Shown here in pieces: positions 40,943 to 49,122 of a DNA stretch of 64,000 bases (the stretch's first letter is position 1; each line of letters begins with the position of its first letter). Position numbers and translations under genes: made by a program. This DNA comes from Acidobacteriota bacterium (lineage in GTDB: Bacteria; Acidobacteriota; Terriglobia; Bryobacterales; UBA6623): positions 186,001 through 250,000 of the forward strand of contig WGMB01000010.1 in the NCBI GenBank assembly GCA_016125275.1. The letters run 5' to 3'. The notes beneath the pieces were generated by a model. The model did no database searches, was not told the DNA's origin, and worked only from the letters and a program-made list of their open reading frames with translations.

Positions 40943-43534
40943 ATGGAATCCTCTCCCCGTCTCTTCCTGATCGATACCTACGGACTGATCTTCCGCGCCT
41001 ACTACGGCCGCGCCCGCGCCGCCGTGCCCTCCATGCGCACCACCCGCGGCGAGCCCACTGAAGCGGTCTACGTCTTCGCCACCATGCTGCGCCGGCTGCT
41101 GCGCGACCAGCGACCCGACTACGTGGCCGCCGTGTGGGAGGGCGAGGGCCCCACCTTCCGCGACGACGAGTTCGCCGACTACAAGGCCCACCGGGAGGCC
41201 ACCCCTGAAGAGCTCCAACAGCAGATTCCGCTCATCCGGCGGCTGCTCGAAGCCCAGCGCACCCCCGTGCTGGCCTGTGACGGCTACGAGGCCGACGACG
41301 TCATCGGCACGCTCGCCCGGCAGGCCGCCGAGCACGACGTGGACGTCTTTCTGATCAGCTCCGACAAGGACCTGATGCAGCTCGTCGACGAGCGCGTCAA
41401 GCTGCTCAACCCGATGAAGAACGACCAGATCTTCGACGCCGACGGGGTCAAGGAGTTCATGGGCGTCACGCCCAAGCAGGTCATTGACCTGCTGGCGCTG
41501 AAGGGCGATTCGGTCGACAACATCCCCGGCGCGCCCGGCATCGGCGACAAGGGCGCCCGCCAGCTCATCGAGGAGTACGGCTCGGTCGAGGAGGCCATCC
41601 GTCGCGCCGACGAGGTTCAGCGCAAGGCCTACCGCGAGAGCCTGCAGAACAACCAGGACCAGATCCTGCTCTCCAAGCGCCTGGCGACGATCGCCGTGGA
41701 CGCGCCGATCGAGCTGGACCTGGACGCCCTGGCCGTGGGCGAGCCCGACCTGGACAAGGTGCGGGCGCTCTACACCGAGCTCGAGTTCCACAGCCTGCTC
41801 TCCGAGCTCGACGTGCCCGAGGAGCAGAAGGACACCGCCACCACGGTGGTCCAAACCCCCGAGGCGCTCGCCGAATGGCTGGCCGCGCAGCCCGCCGGGC
41901 CGCTGGCCGTCGCCGTCTCGCTGCACGACGCCGGGGACGACGCCGTCATTGAGGCCGGTGGCGTGGCGCTCTCGGCGCAGGCCGGCGACGCCGCCTTTGC
42001 CGCCGCGGCCGACCTGGCGCTGGTGAAGCCCCTGCTCGAAGATGCCGCCCGCGCCAAGCGCGTCCACGACGAGAAGTCCACGCTCAAGGCCCTGCGCCGC
42101 CGGGGCGTCGAGCTGCGCGGCGTCATCGACGACACCATGCTGGCCGGCTTCCTGGTCGACTCCAGCCGCACCGACTACTCCCTGCCCAAGGCCGTCGCGC
42201 GCAAGCTCGGCGTGCAGCTCGACGACGACCTGGGCCGCGCCGCCGACCTCATCCGAGCCCTCGGCGTCGCCCTCGAGCCCGAGCTCGAGCAGGGCGAGCT
42301 CCAGGACGTCTACCGCCGCATCGAGATGCCGCTGGCGCCGATCCTGGCGGCCATGGAAGAGACCGGCGTGCTGGTCGACGCCGCCGTCCTCCACGCCCAG
42401 TCCGACGAGATGGCCAAGGAGATCTGGACGATCGAGCAGGACATCCACGAGCTGGCCGGCGGCCGCGACTTCAACGTCAACTCCACCAAGCAGCTCGCCG
42501 ACATCCTGTTCGACGAGCTAGGCCTGCCCGCCCCGCCCCGCCGCGGCAAGACCAAGGCGCGCTCCACCGCCGCCGACGTGCTCGAAGGTCTCGCCCCGGA
42601 CTACCCCATCGCCGGCAAGATCCTGGAATACCGCGAGCTCAGCAAGCTCAAGTCCACCTACGTCGACGCCTTGCCCAACCAGATTGACCCCCGCGACGGC
42701 CGCATCCACACCACCTTCAACCCGACCGGCTCGGCCACCGGGCGCCTGTCGTCGTCGGACCCGAACCTGCAGAACATCCCGATCCGCACCGAGAGCGGCC
42801 GCCGCATCCGCGCCGCCTTCATCGCCCCGCCCGGCCACAAGCTGCTCGCCGCCGACTACTCTCAGATCGAGCTGCGCGTGCTGGCCCACGTCTCCGGCGA
42901 CAAGACGCTGCAAGACGCCTTCCGCAAGGGCGAGGACGTCCACACCCGCACGGCGGCGGAGGTCTTCGGCGTGCCCCCGATGATGGTCGGCCCCGAGGAG
43001 CGTCGGCGCGCCAAGGCGGTGAACTTCGGCATCGTCTACGGCCTGAGCCCATTCGGCCTGTCGCAGCAGCTCGGCATCCCGCAGAAGGAAGCCCGCGACT
43101 ACATCAACGCCTATCTGGAGCTGTATTCGGGCGTGAAGAAGTACATGGACTCGACCGTGGCGCAGGCCCGCCGCGAGGGCTACTCCAAGACGATGTTCGG
43201 ACGCCGGCGCCCGATCACCGACCTCGGCAGCCGCAACCCGGCGGCCCGCGGCTTCGCCGAGCGCACCGCCATCAACTCGCCCATCCAAGGCGCCGCCGCC
43301 GACCTCATCAAGTTGGCCATGATCGACGTCGACCGCCTGCTGCGCGAGAAGGAGCTGGGCTCCCGGCTGCTGCTGCAGGTGCACGACGAGCTGCTGCTGG
43401 AGGTTCCCGACGCCGAGGTCGAAGCCGTCGGGCCGCTGCTCAAGCGCGCCATGGAACAGGTCCACGAGCTGGCCGTGCCGCTGGTGGCGGACCTGAAGGT
43501 CGGGTTGAATTGGCGCGACCTGAAGGCTCTGTGA
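40943..43534 (+). CDS. polA: DNA polymerase I, proofreading site degenerate
   Basis: An 863-residue repair and Okazaki-fragment polymerase. The N-terminal 5' nuclease (about 1-290) keeps YEADDVIGTLA, SSDKDLMQLV and LKGDSVDNIPG. The middle 3'-5' exonuclease fold (about 300-470) lacks the metal-binding DxE: the aligned strand reads LAVAVSLHDAG, so proofreading is probably lost, as in Taq polymerase. The polymerase domain has all motifs: SSDPNLQNIPIRT, LLAADYSQIELRVLAHVS (motif A), RRRAKAVNFGIVYGLSPFG (O-helix) and LLLQVHDELLLE (motif C). The next gene starts inside its stop codon (GTGA). Confidence 0.97.
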   Translation: MESSPRLFLIDTYGLIFRAYYGRARAAVPSMRTTRGEPTEAVYVFATMLRRLLRDQRPDYVAAVWEGEGPTFRDDEFADYKAHREATPEELQQQIPLIRRLLEAQRTPVLACDGYEADDVIGTLARQAAEHDVDVFLISSDKDLMQLVDERVKLLNPMKNDQIFDADGVKEFMGVTPKQVIDLLALKGDSVDNIPGAPGIGDKGARQLIEEYGSVEEAIRRADEVQRKAYRESLQNNQDQILLSKRLATIAVDAPIELDLDALAVGEPDLDKVRALYTELEFHSLLSELDVPEEQKDTATTVVQTPEALAEWLAAQPAGPLAVAVSLHDAGDDAVIEAGGVALSAQAGDAAFAAAADLALVKPLLEDAARAKRVHDEKSTLKALRRRGVELRGVIDDTMLAGFLVDSSRTDYSLPKAVARKLGVQLDDDLGRAADLIRALGVALEPELEQGELQDVYRRIEMPLAPILAAMEETGVLVDAAVLHAQSDEMAKEIWTIEQDIHELAGGRDFNVNSTKQLADILFDELGLPAPPRRGKTKARSTAADVLEGLAPDYPIAGKILEYRELSKLKSTYVDALPNQIDPRDGRIHTTFNPTGSATGRLSSSDPNLQNIPIRTESGRRIRAAFIAPPGHKLLAADYSQIELRVLAHVSGDKTLQDAFRKGEDVHTRTAAEVFGVPPMMVGPEERRRAKAVNFGIVYGLSPFGLSQQLGIPQKEARDYINAYLELYSGVKKYMDSTVAQARREGYSKTMFGRRRPITDLGSRNPAARGFAERTAINSPIQGAAADLIKLAMIDVDRLLREKELGSRLLLQVHDELLLEVPDAEVEAVGPLLKRAMEQVHELAVPLVADLKVGLNWRDLKAL

Positions 43535-44451
43535 ACCGTCCTTCCGTGGCGGCCTCCGGCGACCTGATCGTGCTCAACCCTCGCTCGGCCGGCGCCGAGG
43601 GCGACGGCGTCCGCCGGATTCTGGCTGAGACGCTGCCCCACGCCGAGCTCCGGGTGCAGCAACCCGGCGAGGATGTCGCCGCGGTCGTCTCCGCCGCGGT
43701 CGCCGCCGGACGCCGCCGCGTGATCGCCGCCGGCGGCGACGGTACGGTCTCCGGCGTCGCCCAGGGCCTGCTGCACACCGAGCCGGCGCTGGGCGTCGTA
43801 CCGCTGGGAACCGGCAACTTGTTCGCGCGTGAGCTGGGCCTGCCGCTCGATCCCCGCCAGGCCGCCGAGCTGTTGGCCGCGGGAGGCTCGACCCGCACCG
43901 TGGACGTCATGCGCGTCAACGGCCTCGTCTCGCTCACTCACATCGGGCTCGGCCTCTACGCCGTATTCATCCGCGAGCCCGAGCCGGAGCTCAAGCGCAG
44001 GCTCGGCGCTGCCGCCTATTTGGGAGGCCTGCGCGACGGCCTGGACGCGCTGCGCCGCGGCCGCTCCTGGAAGCTGAAGATCACCGTCGACGGCGTCAAG
44101 CGCCGCACCCGCGTCTCCCTGGTGGTGGCGGCCAACGCCGGCTGCACGCCGGTGCCGGGGCTGCGCTTCGGTGAAGCCATCGAAGTCGGCGACGGTCGCC
44201 TGGACCTGTGCCTGTACCGCGGACGCACCGTGGGCGACGCCTTCCGCGCCGTCGGGCGGCTGCTGGCGCTGCGCGCGCCCTTCCCGGCCAAGCTCGAATA
44301 CTGGAGCGCCGTGCGGGAGATCCGCATCGAGTCGCGCCGGCCGCTGGCCGTCCAGACGGACCTGCCCCTGGGCCCGACGCGCTCGCTGCACATCGAAAAC
44401 CTGCCCGGCGCCCTGCGCGTGATCACGCCGAGCCCGGGCGGGCGAGCCTAG
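43531..44451 (+). CDS. Diacylglycerol kinase-family lipid kinase
   Basis: A 306-residue cytosolic lipid kinase of the DagK/YegS/LCB5 family. The nucleotide-binding motif AAGGDGTVSGVAQ and the following PLGTGNLFARELGL are intact, and LIVLNPRSAG opens the catalytic domain. The GTG start overlaps the polA stop by 4 bases, indicating translational coupling. It may recycle diacylglycerol released in envelope metabolism. It ends at a CTAG shared with the converging DUF1080 gene. Confidence 0.9.
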   Translation: MNRPSVAASGDLIVLNPRSAGAEGDGVRRILAETLPHAELRVQQPGEDVAAVVSAAVAAGRRRVIAAGGDGTVSGVAQGLLHTEPALGVVPLGTGNLFARELGLPLDPRQAAELLAAGGSTRTVDVMRVNGLVSLTHIGLGLYAVFIREPEPELKRRLGAAAYLGGLRDGLDALRRGRSWKLKITVDGVKRRTRVSLVVAANAGCTPVPGLRFGEAIEVGDGRLDLCLYRGRTVGDAFRAVGRLLALRAPFPAKLEYWSAVREIRIESRRPLAVQTDLPLGPTRSLHIENLPGALRVITPSPGGRA

Positions 44452-45089
44452 CGGGCGCTCAGGTCGCGCAGAAAGATGTCCTTGAAGCGCATGCGGCCCT
44501 GGCCGCCGGAGTGCAACTGGAGCGCGATCACCCCTTCCTCGGCTTCCGGCGAGGGGTAGGTGAAGTCGAGCACGAGCATGCCGTTGAGGTGCACCACGTA
44601 GTGGTTGCCTTCCACCTGGATCAGCATGTCGTTCCAGTCATTGGGCCGCAGCAGCGTCTCGGTCTCCGGCCGCGGCCAGGCCACCCAGCCCTTGCCGTCG
44701 CCGTACAGGCCGCCGGTGTGGTGGTTGAGCGTCCGGTCGATCTCGATTTGCCGGCCGGTGGCCACGTCGGCGGTGCCGGGCTTGAACGAGGTGTGGATGT
44801 AGACGCCGGAGTTGCCGTCGGCCTCGCACTTGAAGCTCAACCGCAGATGGAAGTCGCGGTAGGTCTTCGCCGTCGCCAGGTAGCCGTACTCCTTGGTGAC
44901 GCCCTCTCCGTAGATCACCCCGTCCTCGACCACCCACTTCTCATGGCCGATCTCCGTCCAGCCCGACAGGTCCTTGCCGTTGAACAGCGAGACCCACTCG
45001 GCGCCGAGGATGCGGGGCCGGGGACGGTTTTGCGCCGCCAAAGGCAGCGAAATGAGGCTCAGCAGAGCGAGCGAGGCGAGGGTGCGCAT
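44448..45089 (-). CDS. Secreted DUF1080 (3-keto-disaccharide hydrolase) protein
   Basis: A 213-residue protein with a signal peptide (1-20, LPLAAQ) and one DUF1080 domain, a concanavalin-like beta-jelly-roll. WVSLFNGKDLSGW at the start and FKCEADGNSGVYIHT in the middle are typical. Some family members cleave 3-keto-disaccharides; others are carbohydrate-binding. It is common in Acidobacteria and Planctomycetes along with sulfatases. The usual ketose-forming dehydrogenase is not adjacent. Confidence 0.9.
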   Translation of the reverse strand: MRTLASLALLSLISLPLAAQNRPRPRILGAEWVSLFNGKDLSGWTEIGHEKWVVEDGVIYGEGVTKEYGYLATAKTYRDFHLRLSFKCEADGNSGVYIHTSFKPGTADVATGRQIEIDRTLNHHTGGLYGDGKGWVAWPRPETETLLRPNDWNDMLIQVEGNHYVVHLNGMLVLDFTYPSPEAEEGVIALQLHSGGQGRMRFKDIFLRDLSAR

Positions 45090-45126
45090 GGCCGCAATCC
45101 TAGCGGGAATCGGGTCTCCCCAGCAA

Positions 45127-45969
45127 CTACTTGGAGCCTTCGAGCAGGCGATAGGCTTCGCGCTTGGATAGGCCCCGCTCGCGGGCGGCCTGCTTGAGGG
45201 CGTCCATGTGCGACGCGCCGCCGTCGATCAGCTCCTGCACGCGCTGCTCGAGCGGCAGCTCCGGCGCCGCGGCGGAGGCCTCTCCGCGGCCCACCAGCAG
45301 CACGATCTCGCCCTTCACGCGGTCGCGCGCCTCGAGCGTCGCCAGCACCTCGGAGGCCGAGCCCCGCAGAAACTCCTCATGCAGCTTCGTCAGCTCCCGC
45401 GCCACCGCTACGGGCCGGTCGCCGAGCGTCGCCAGCAGGTCCCGCAGCGAAGCCACGATGCGGTGCGGCGCTTCGTAGAACACCAGCGTCGCCGGCTCGT
45501 CGCGGCAGCTCTCGAACAGGCTCCGGCGCTGGCCCTGCTTGGCCGGCGGAAAGCCTCGGAAGCAGAAGGCGTCGGTCGGCAGCCCGGACGCCGCCAGCGC
45601 CGTGACCGCCGCCACCGGACCCGGAATCGGCACCACCTCCAGGCCGGCCGCCACGGCCGCCTGCACCACCCGGTAGCCGGGGTCTGAGACCGCCGGGGTG
45701 CCCGCGTCGGAGGCCAGGGCCACCTTCGCGCCGCCGCGCACGCGCTCCACCAGCTCGGCCGCCCGCTCGGCTTCGTTGTGCTCGTGGTAGCTCACCAGCG
45801 GCTTGCCGTGGATCTCGAAGTGCGTCAGCAGTTGCCGCGTCCGGCGGGTGTCCTCGCAGGCGATCAGGTCGCACTCCCGCAGCACCCGCAGCGCCCGCAA
45901 GGTGATGTCCTCGAGATTGCCGATCGGGGTAGCTACCAAGTACAAGGCGCCGGCTGCGGAGGAGCTCAC
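45127..45969 (-). CDS. rsmI: 16S rRNA (cytidine(1402)-2'-O)-methyltransferase
   Basis: A 280-residue SAM-dependent methyltransferase that modifies C1402 in the ribosomal decoding centre. ALYLVATPIGNLEDIT, CEDTRRTRQLLTHF, LASDAGTPAVSDPG and FYEAPHRI are RsmI hallmarks. There is no ATG near the start; GTG 45969 begins 9 residues before the first motif. TACCAT on the minus strand ends 7 bases before this GTG, so the transcript is probably leaderless. The promoter hexamer is shared with the divergent M14 peptidase. Confidence 0.95.
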   Translation of the reverse strand: MSSSAAGALYLVATPIGNLEDITLRALRVLRECDLIACEDTRRTRQLLTHFEIHGKPLVSYHEHNEAERAAELVERVRGGAKVALASDAGTPAVSDPGYRVVQAAVAAGLEVVPIPGPVAAVTALAASGLPTDAFCFRGFPPAKQGQRRSLFESCRDEPATLVFYEAPHRIVASLRDLLATLGDRPVAVARELTKLHEEFLRGSASEVLATLEARDRVKGEIVLLVGRGEASAAAPELPLEQRVQELIDGGASHMDALKQAARERGLSKREAYRLLEGSK

Positions 45970-45975
45970 TCGCGC

Positions 45976-45982
45976 TATGGTA
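45976..45982. promoter_or_regulatory. One hexamer as -10 for two divergent leaderless genes
   Basis: CTATGGTAG reads TATGGT on the plus strand (6 bases before ATG 45988) and TACCAT on the minus strand (7 bases before GTG 45969). The two start codons are only 18 bases apart, leaving no room for separate promoters and ribosome sites. Confidence 0.5.
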
Positions 45983-45987
45983 GCGGC

Positions 45988-47175
45988 ATGCTGCCGCTGC
46001 TGCTGCTCGCCCTCACCGTCTCGGCCGACTTCGAAGGCGGCAACATCGGCCCGGTCGAGCAGGTCGCGGACGACCACGTGCGCGTCCACGTGAACGGGGA
46101 GTCCGACCAGGACGGCCGCAACCATCAGCCGAGCTGGTTCTACTTTCAGCTCGACGGCGTGAAGGGCCGCACGGTCACCGTGGACATCGGCGGGCTCGAA
46201 GGCGAGTACAACTACCGCAAGCACGACGGCTCCGGCCTGCGAAACACCCTGCCCTCCTACAGCTTCGACAACCAGCGCTGGCGGGCCGTGGAGACCTCCG
46301 AGTGGCTCACCGATCCTTCCCGCATCCGCATTCGCATCGAGGCCGGCGACGCCGACCGCGTCTGGATCGCCCGCCAGCCGCCCTATACGTTCAGCCGCCT
46401 CGAAGCGCTGCTCGACGATCTCGCCGGCCCCGCGCTGCGCCGCGAAATCGTGGGCCGCTCGCCCCAGGGCCGCCCGCTGTGGCTGCTCAGCGTCACCGAC
46501 CCGGCTGCTCCGGACGAGGGCAAGAAGACCGTCTGGCTGATGGCGCGCCAGCATTCCTGGGAGTCGGGCACGTCCTGGGCTCTGGAGGGCGCCCTGCGCT
46601 TCCTGGCCTCCGATGACCCGGAGGCCGCCGCGCTGCGCCGCACCACGCTGTTCCGGATCATCCCGATGCCCGATCCCGACGGCGTGGCGCGCGGCGGCGT
46701 CCGCTTCAACAGGTCCGGCTACGACATCAACCGCAACTGGGACACGGCGAATCCCGAAAAGATGCCCGAAATTTTCGCGCTGCGGGCGCAAATCCGGCAG
46801 TGGCTCGACGCCGGCCGCGCCATCGATGTCTTCCTGACGCTGCACAACACCGAGCGCGTGGACTACATCCAGGGCGGGCTGGAGCGCGGCGGCGACCGGG
46901 TCCGCTCGATGGCCGCCTACATCTGGGAGGAGCTTTCCCGGCGAACGCACTTCCATTCGCCCGAAGGCCCCAGGGAAAGCCTCGCGCAACAGCCGGACCC
47001 CGGCCGCCAGACCGTCGACCAATGGCTGACGCTCGAGCGGGGCGTTCCGGCCTACCTCATCGAGCTGATGGTCGACCGCAATCCAAAGATAGCCCGGCCG
47101 CCGAGCGTCGAGGACAGGCTGTCGTTCGGGCGCGAGTTGGCCAAGATTCTGGCGGAAGCCGCGGCGAAATACTGA
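45988..47175 (+). CDS. Exported M14-family zinc carboxypeptidase
   Basis: A 395-residue protein with a short signal (MLPLLLLALTVSA). The N-terminal half (about 15-135) is the beta-sandwich seen before cytosolic-carboxypeptidase-like M14 domains, and the catalytic domain follows. Zinc ligands are in MARQHSWESGTSW (HxxE) and LTLHNTE (His). RSGYDINRNWD contributes substrate binding, and IELMVDR carries the catalytic Glu. It should trim C-terminal residues from peptides in the periplasm. It is divergent from rsmI, with which it shares its -10 hexamer. Confidence 0.88.
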   Translation: MLPLLLLALTVSADFEGGNIGPVEQVADDHVRVHVNGESDQDGRNHQPSWFYFQLDGVKGRTVTVDIGGLEGEYNYRKHDGSGLRNTLPSYSFDNQRWRAVETSEWLTDPSRIRIRIEAGDADRVWIARQPPYTFSRLEALLDDLAGPALRREIVGRSPQGRPLWLLSVTDPAAPDEGKKTVWLMARQHSWESGTSWALEGALRFLASDDPEAAALRRTTLFRIIPMPDPDGVARGGVRFNRSGYDINRNWDTANPEKMPEIFALRAQIRQWLDAGRAIDVFLTLHNTERVDYIQGGLERGGDRVRSMAAYIWEELSRRTHFHSPEGPRESLAQQPDPGRQTVDQWLTLERGVPAYLIELMVDRNPKIARPPSVEDRLSFGRELAKILAEAAAKY

Positions 47176-47197
47176 CGCCTTGCCGAGGCGTTATCGA

Positions 47198-47203
47198 TAT
47201 AAT
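47198..47203 (+). promoter_or_regulatory. Perfect TATAAT -10 before the DUF1592 operon
   Basis: TATAAT ends 5 bases before GTG 47209 and 11 bases before ATG 47215. The usual -10 to +1 spacing would place transcription start at or next to the GTG. Best candidate -35 strings (TTGCCG, CTGACG) are badly spaced. Confidence 0.55.
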
Positions 47204-47208
47204 CCTCA

Positions 47209-49122
47209 GTGTCCATGTTGCGTGCTCGCGAGCGCGGTCTGGTTTGGTGCGGCGCCTTGCTGCTGACAGCGGCGCCGCTCGCCGCCGACTACTCGCTCGA
47301 GGACGCCCAGAAATTCCTCACCGGCTACTGCCAGGCCTGCCACCAGGGCGAATCGGCTTCGGCGGGCTTTCGGGCCGACGACCTGAGCACGATCGAATCC
47401 TTCCGCTCGCATCCCGACGACTGGACGCGGCTGGTGGCGCGGGTCTCCAACAGCGAGATGCCGCCCAAGGGCGCCCCCGCTCCGGATCTCGACGCCCGCG
47501 AGGACTTTTTGAGCTGGGTAGAGGCGACCTGGCGACAGCAGGCTTGCGCCGCCGATTTGGCGCCGCCGCCGACGCTGATCCGCCGCCTCAACCGCGACGA
47601 GTATTCGGCCAGCTTGCGCGATCTGCTCGACCTGCAGCTCGACGTCAAAGAGAACCTGCCGGTGGACGGCCCCGGCGGCGAAGGCTTCGATAACGCCGCC
47701 GAGACCCTCTTTCTCTCGCCTCTGCACTCGGAAAAGTACCTCGAGACGGCAAAATTCGTGCTCGACGCCGCCTCCAAGGAGTTCAAGTCGCGGTCGCTGA
47801 TCTTCGTCGCGCGCCCCGAAGACGGCGTCAGCGAGCGCGAAGCGGCCAAGAAGATCCTCGAGCGGTTCCTGTACCGGGCCTTCCGCCGCCCGGTGGACGG
47901 CGAGACGATCGCCTCCTACGTCAACCTCTTTGAGCTGGCGCGGCAGCAGGGCCGGGACTTCGAGCCCGCCATCTTCTTCTCGCTGCGCAGTGCTCTGGTC
48001 TCGCCGTTGTTCCTGTTCCACGTGGAGCCCTCCGGCGACGACCCGGTGTTGCGGCAATACGCGCTGGCCTCGCGGCTGTCGTACTTCCTGTGGGGCAGCA
48101 TGCCCGACGATCTGCTGCTCGACATCGCCGCCGCCGGCAAGATGGACGATCCCGATGTGTTGCGAATGCTCGTACCGCGGATGCTGCGCGACGACCGCTC
48201 GCTCGAGTTCTCCACGCGGTTCGTCGAGCAGTGGCTGCGCACCCGCGAGCTCGAAGGCTCCCACGCGCCGGACCCGGAGCTTTTCAGCGAGTACAAGGAG
48301 CAGGCCGAGCTGCGTTCGGACATCCGCCTCCAGCCGGTGTTCTTCTTCCAGCGCCAGATGCGCGCCGACGCTTCCCTGCTGAGCTTTCTGGATTCGGACT
48401 CCACTATCCTGACGCGGTCGCTGGTGGACCTGATGGGGCTGCACTACGAGGAGAAGCTGTCAAAGAACCCGGAATGGATCGAGCTGCCGCCCGGCTCCAA
48501 CCGCGGCGGGTTGCTGAGCATGCCGGCCGTGCTGGCGGTCTCTTCCTATCCCTATCGCACCAGCCCGGTGCTGCGCGGCGCTTGGATTCTCGACTCCATT
48601 CTGGGCGCGCCGCCGCCTCCTCCTCCGCCGAACGTGCCCGCGCTCGACGAGACCCAGTCCGCCGAGGAACCCAAATCCGTGCGCGAAATGCTGACGCAGC
48701 ATCGCGCCAACCCGGTCTGCGCGAGCTGCCACAACCGCATCGATCCGCTGGGCTTCGCGCTGGAGAACTACGACGCCATCGGGCGCTGGCGCGACGAGGA
48801 AGCCGGCAAGCCGGTGGACGCGCACGGCGAGCTGACCGACGGCACGAGCCTGGACGGACCGGCCGGCCTGAAGCGCGCTCTGCTCGACCGCAACGAGCTG
48901 TTCGTCCGCAATCTCACCAAGCGCATGCTGGGCTACGCCCTGGGCCGCGGCCTCCTGCCGTCGGACGCCTGCGCGGTGGAAACCATCGTTGACCGCGTCC
49001 AAGCCGACGACTATCATGCGTGGACGCTCATCCGCGAAATCGTGGTGAGCGAACCGTTCCGCTCCGTGGCGGCGCCCGCGCCCGAATCCGCTGCTGAACG
49101 TCTTGCCGAGGTCCGACCATGA
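47209..49122 (+). CDS. Secreted cytochrome-like DUF1592 protein
   Basis: A 637-residue exported protein of the type found in Planctomycetes and Acidobacteria. A signal peptide (about 1-26) is followed by a cytochrome c-like region with CQACH (Cys41-His45). Then come DUF1587 (RRLNRDEYSASLRDLL), DUF1595/DUF1592 (ASRLSYFLWGSMPDD), DUF1588 with a second CxxCH (CASCH, Cys504-His508) and DUF1585 at the end. Two haem sites suggest extracytoplasmic electron transfer. The start may be GTG 47209 or ATG 47215. It overlaps the DUF1552 gene by 4 bases; this pair almost always occurs together and its substrate is unknown. Confidence 0.9.
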   Translation: MSMLRARERGLVWCGALLLTAAPLAADYSLEDAQKFLTGYCQACHQGESASAGFRADDLSTIESFRSHPDDWTRLVARVSNSEMPPKGAPAPDLDAREDFLSWVEATWRQQACAADLAPPPTLIRRLNRDEYSASLRDLLDLQLDVKENLPVDGPGGEGFDNAAETLFLSPLHSEKYLETAKFVLDAASKEFKSRSLIFVARPEDGVSEREAAKKILERFLYRAFRRPVDGETIASYVNLFELARQQGRDFEPAIFFSLRSALVSPLFLFHVEPSGDDPVLRQYALASRLSYFLWGSMPDDLLLDIAAAGKMDDPDVLRMLVPRMLRDDRSLEFSTRFVEQWLRTRELEGSHAPDPELFSEYKEQAELRSDIRLQPVFFFQRQMRADASLLSFLDSDSTILTRSLVDLMGLHYEEKLSKNPEWIELPPGSNRGGLLSMPAVLAVSSYPYRTSPVLRGAWILDSILGAPPPPPPPNVPALDETQSAEEPKSVREMLTQHRANPVCASCHNRIDPLGFALENYDAIGRWRDEEAGKPVDAHGELTDGTSLDGPAGLKRALLDRNELFVRNLTKRMLGYALGRGLLPSDACAVETIVDRVQADDYHAWTLIREIVVSEPFRSVAAPAPESAAERLAEVRP

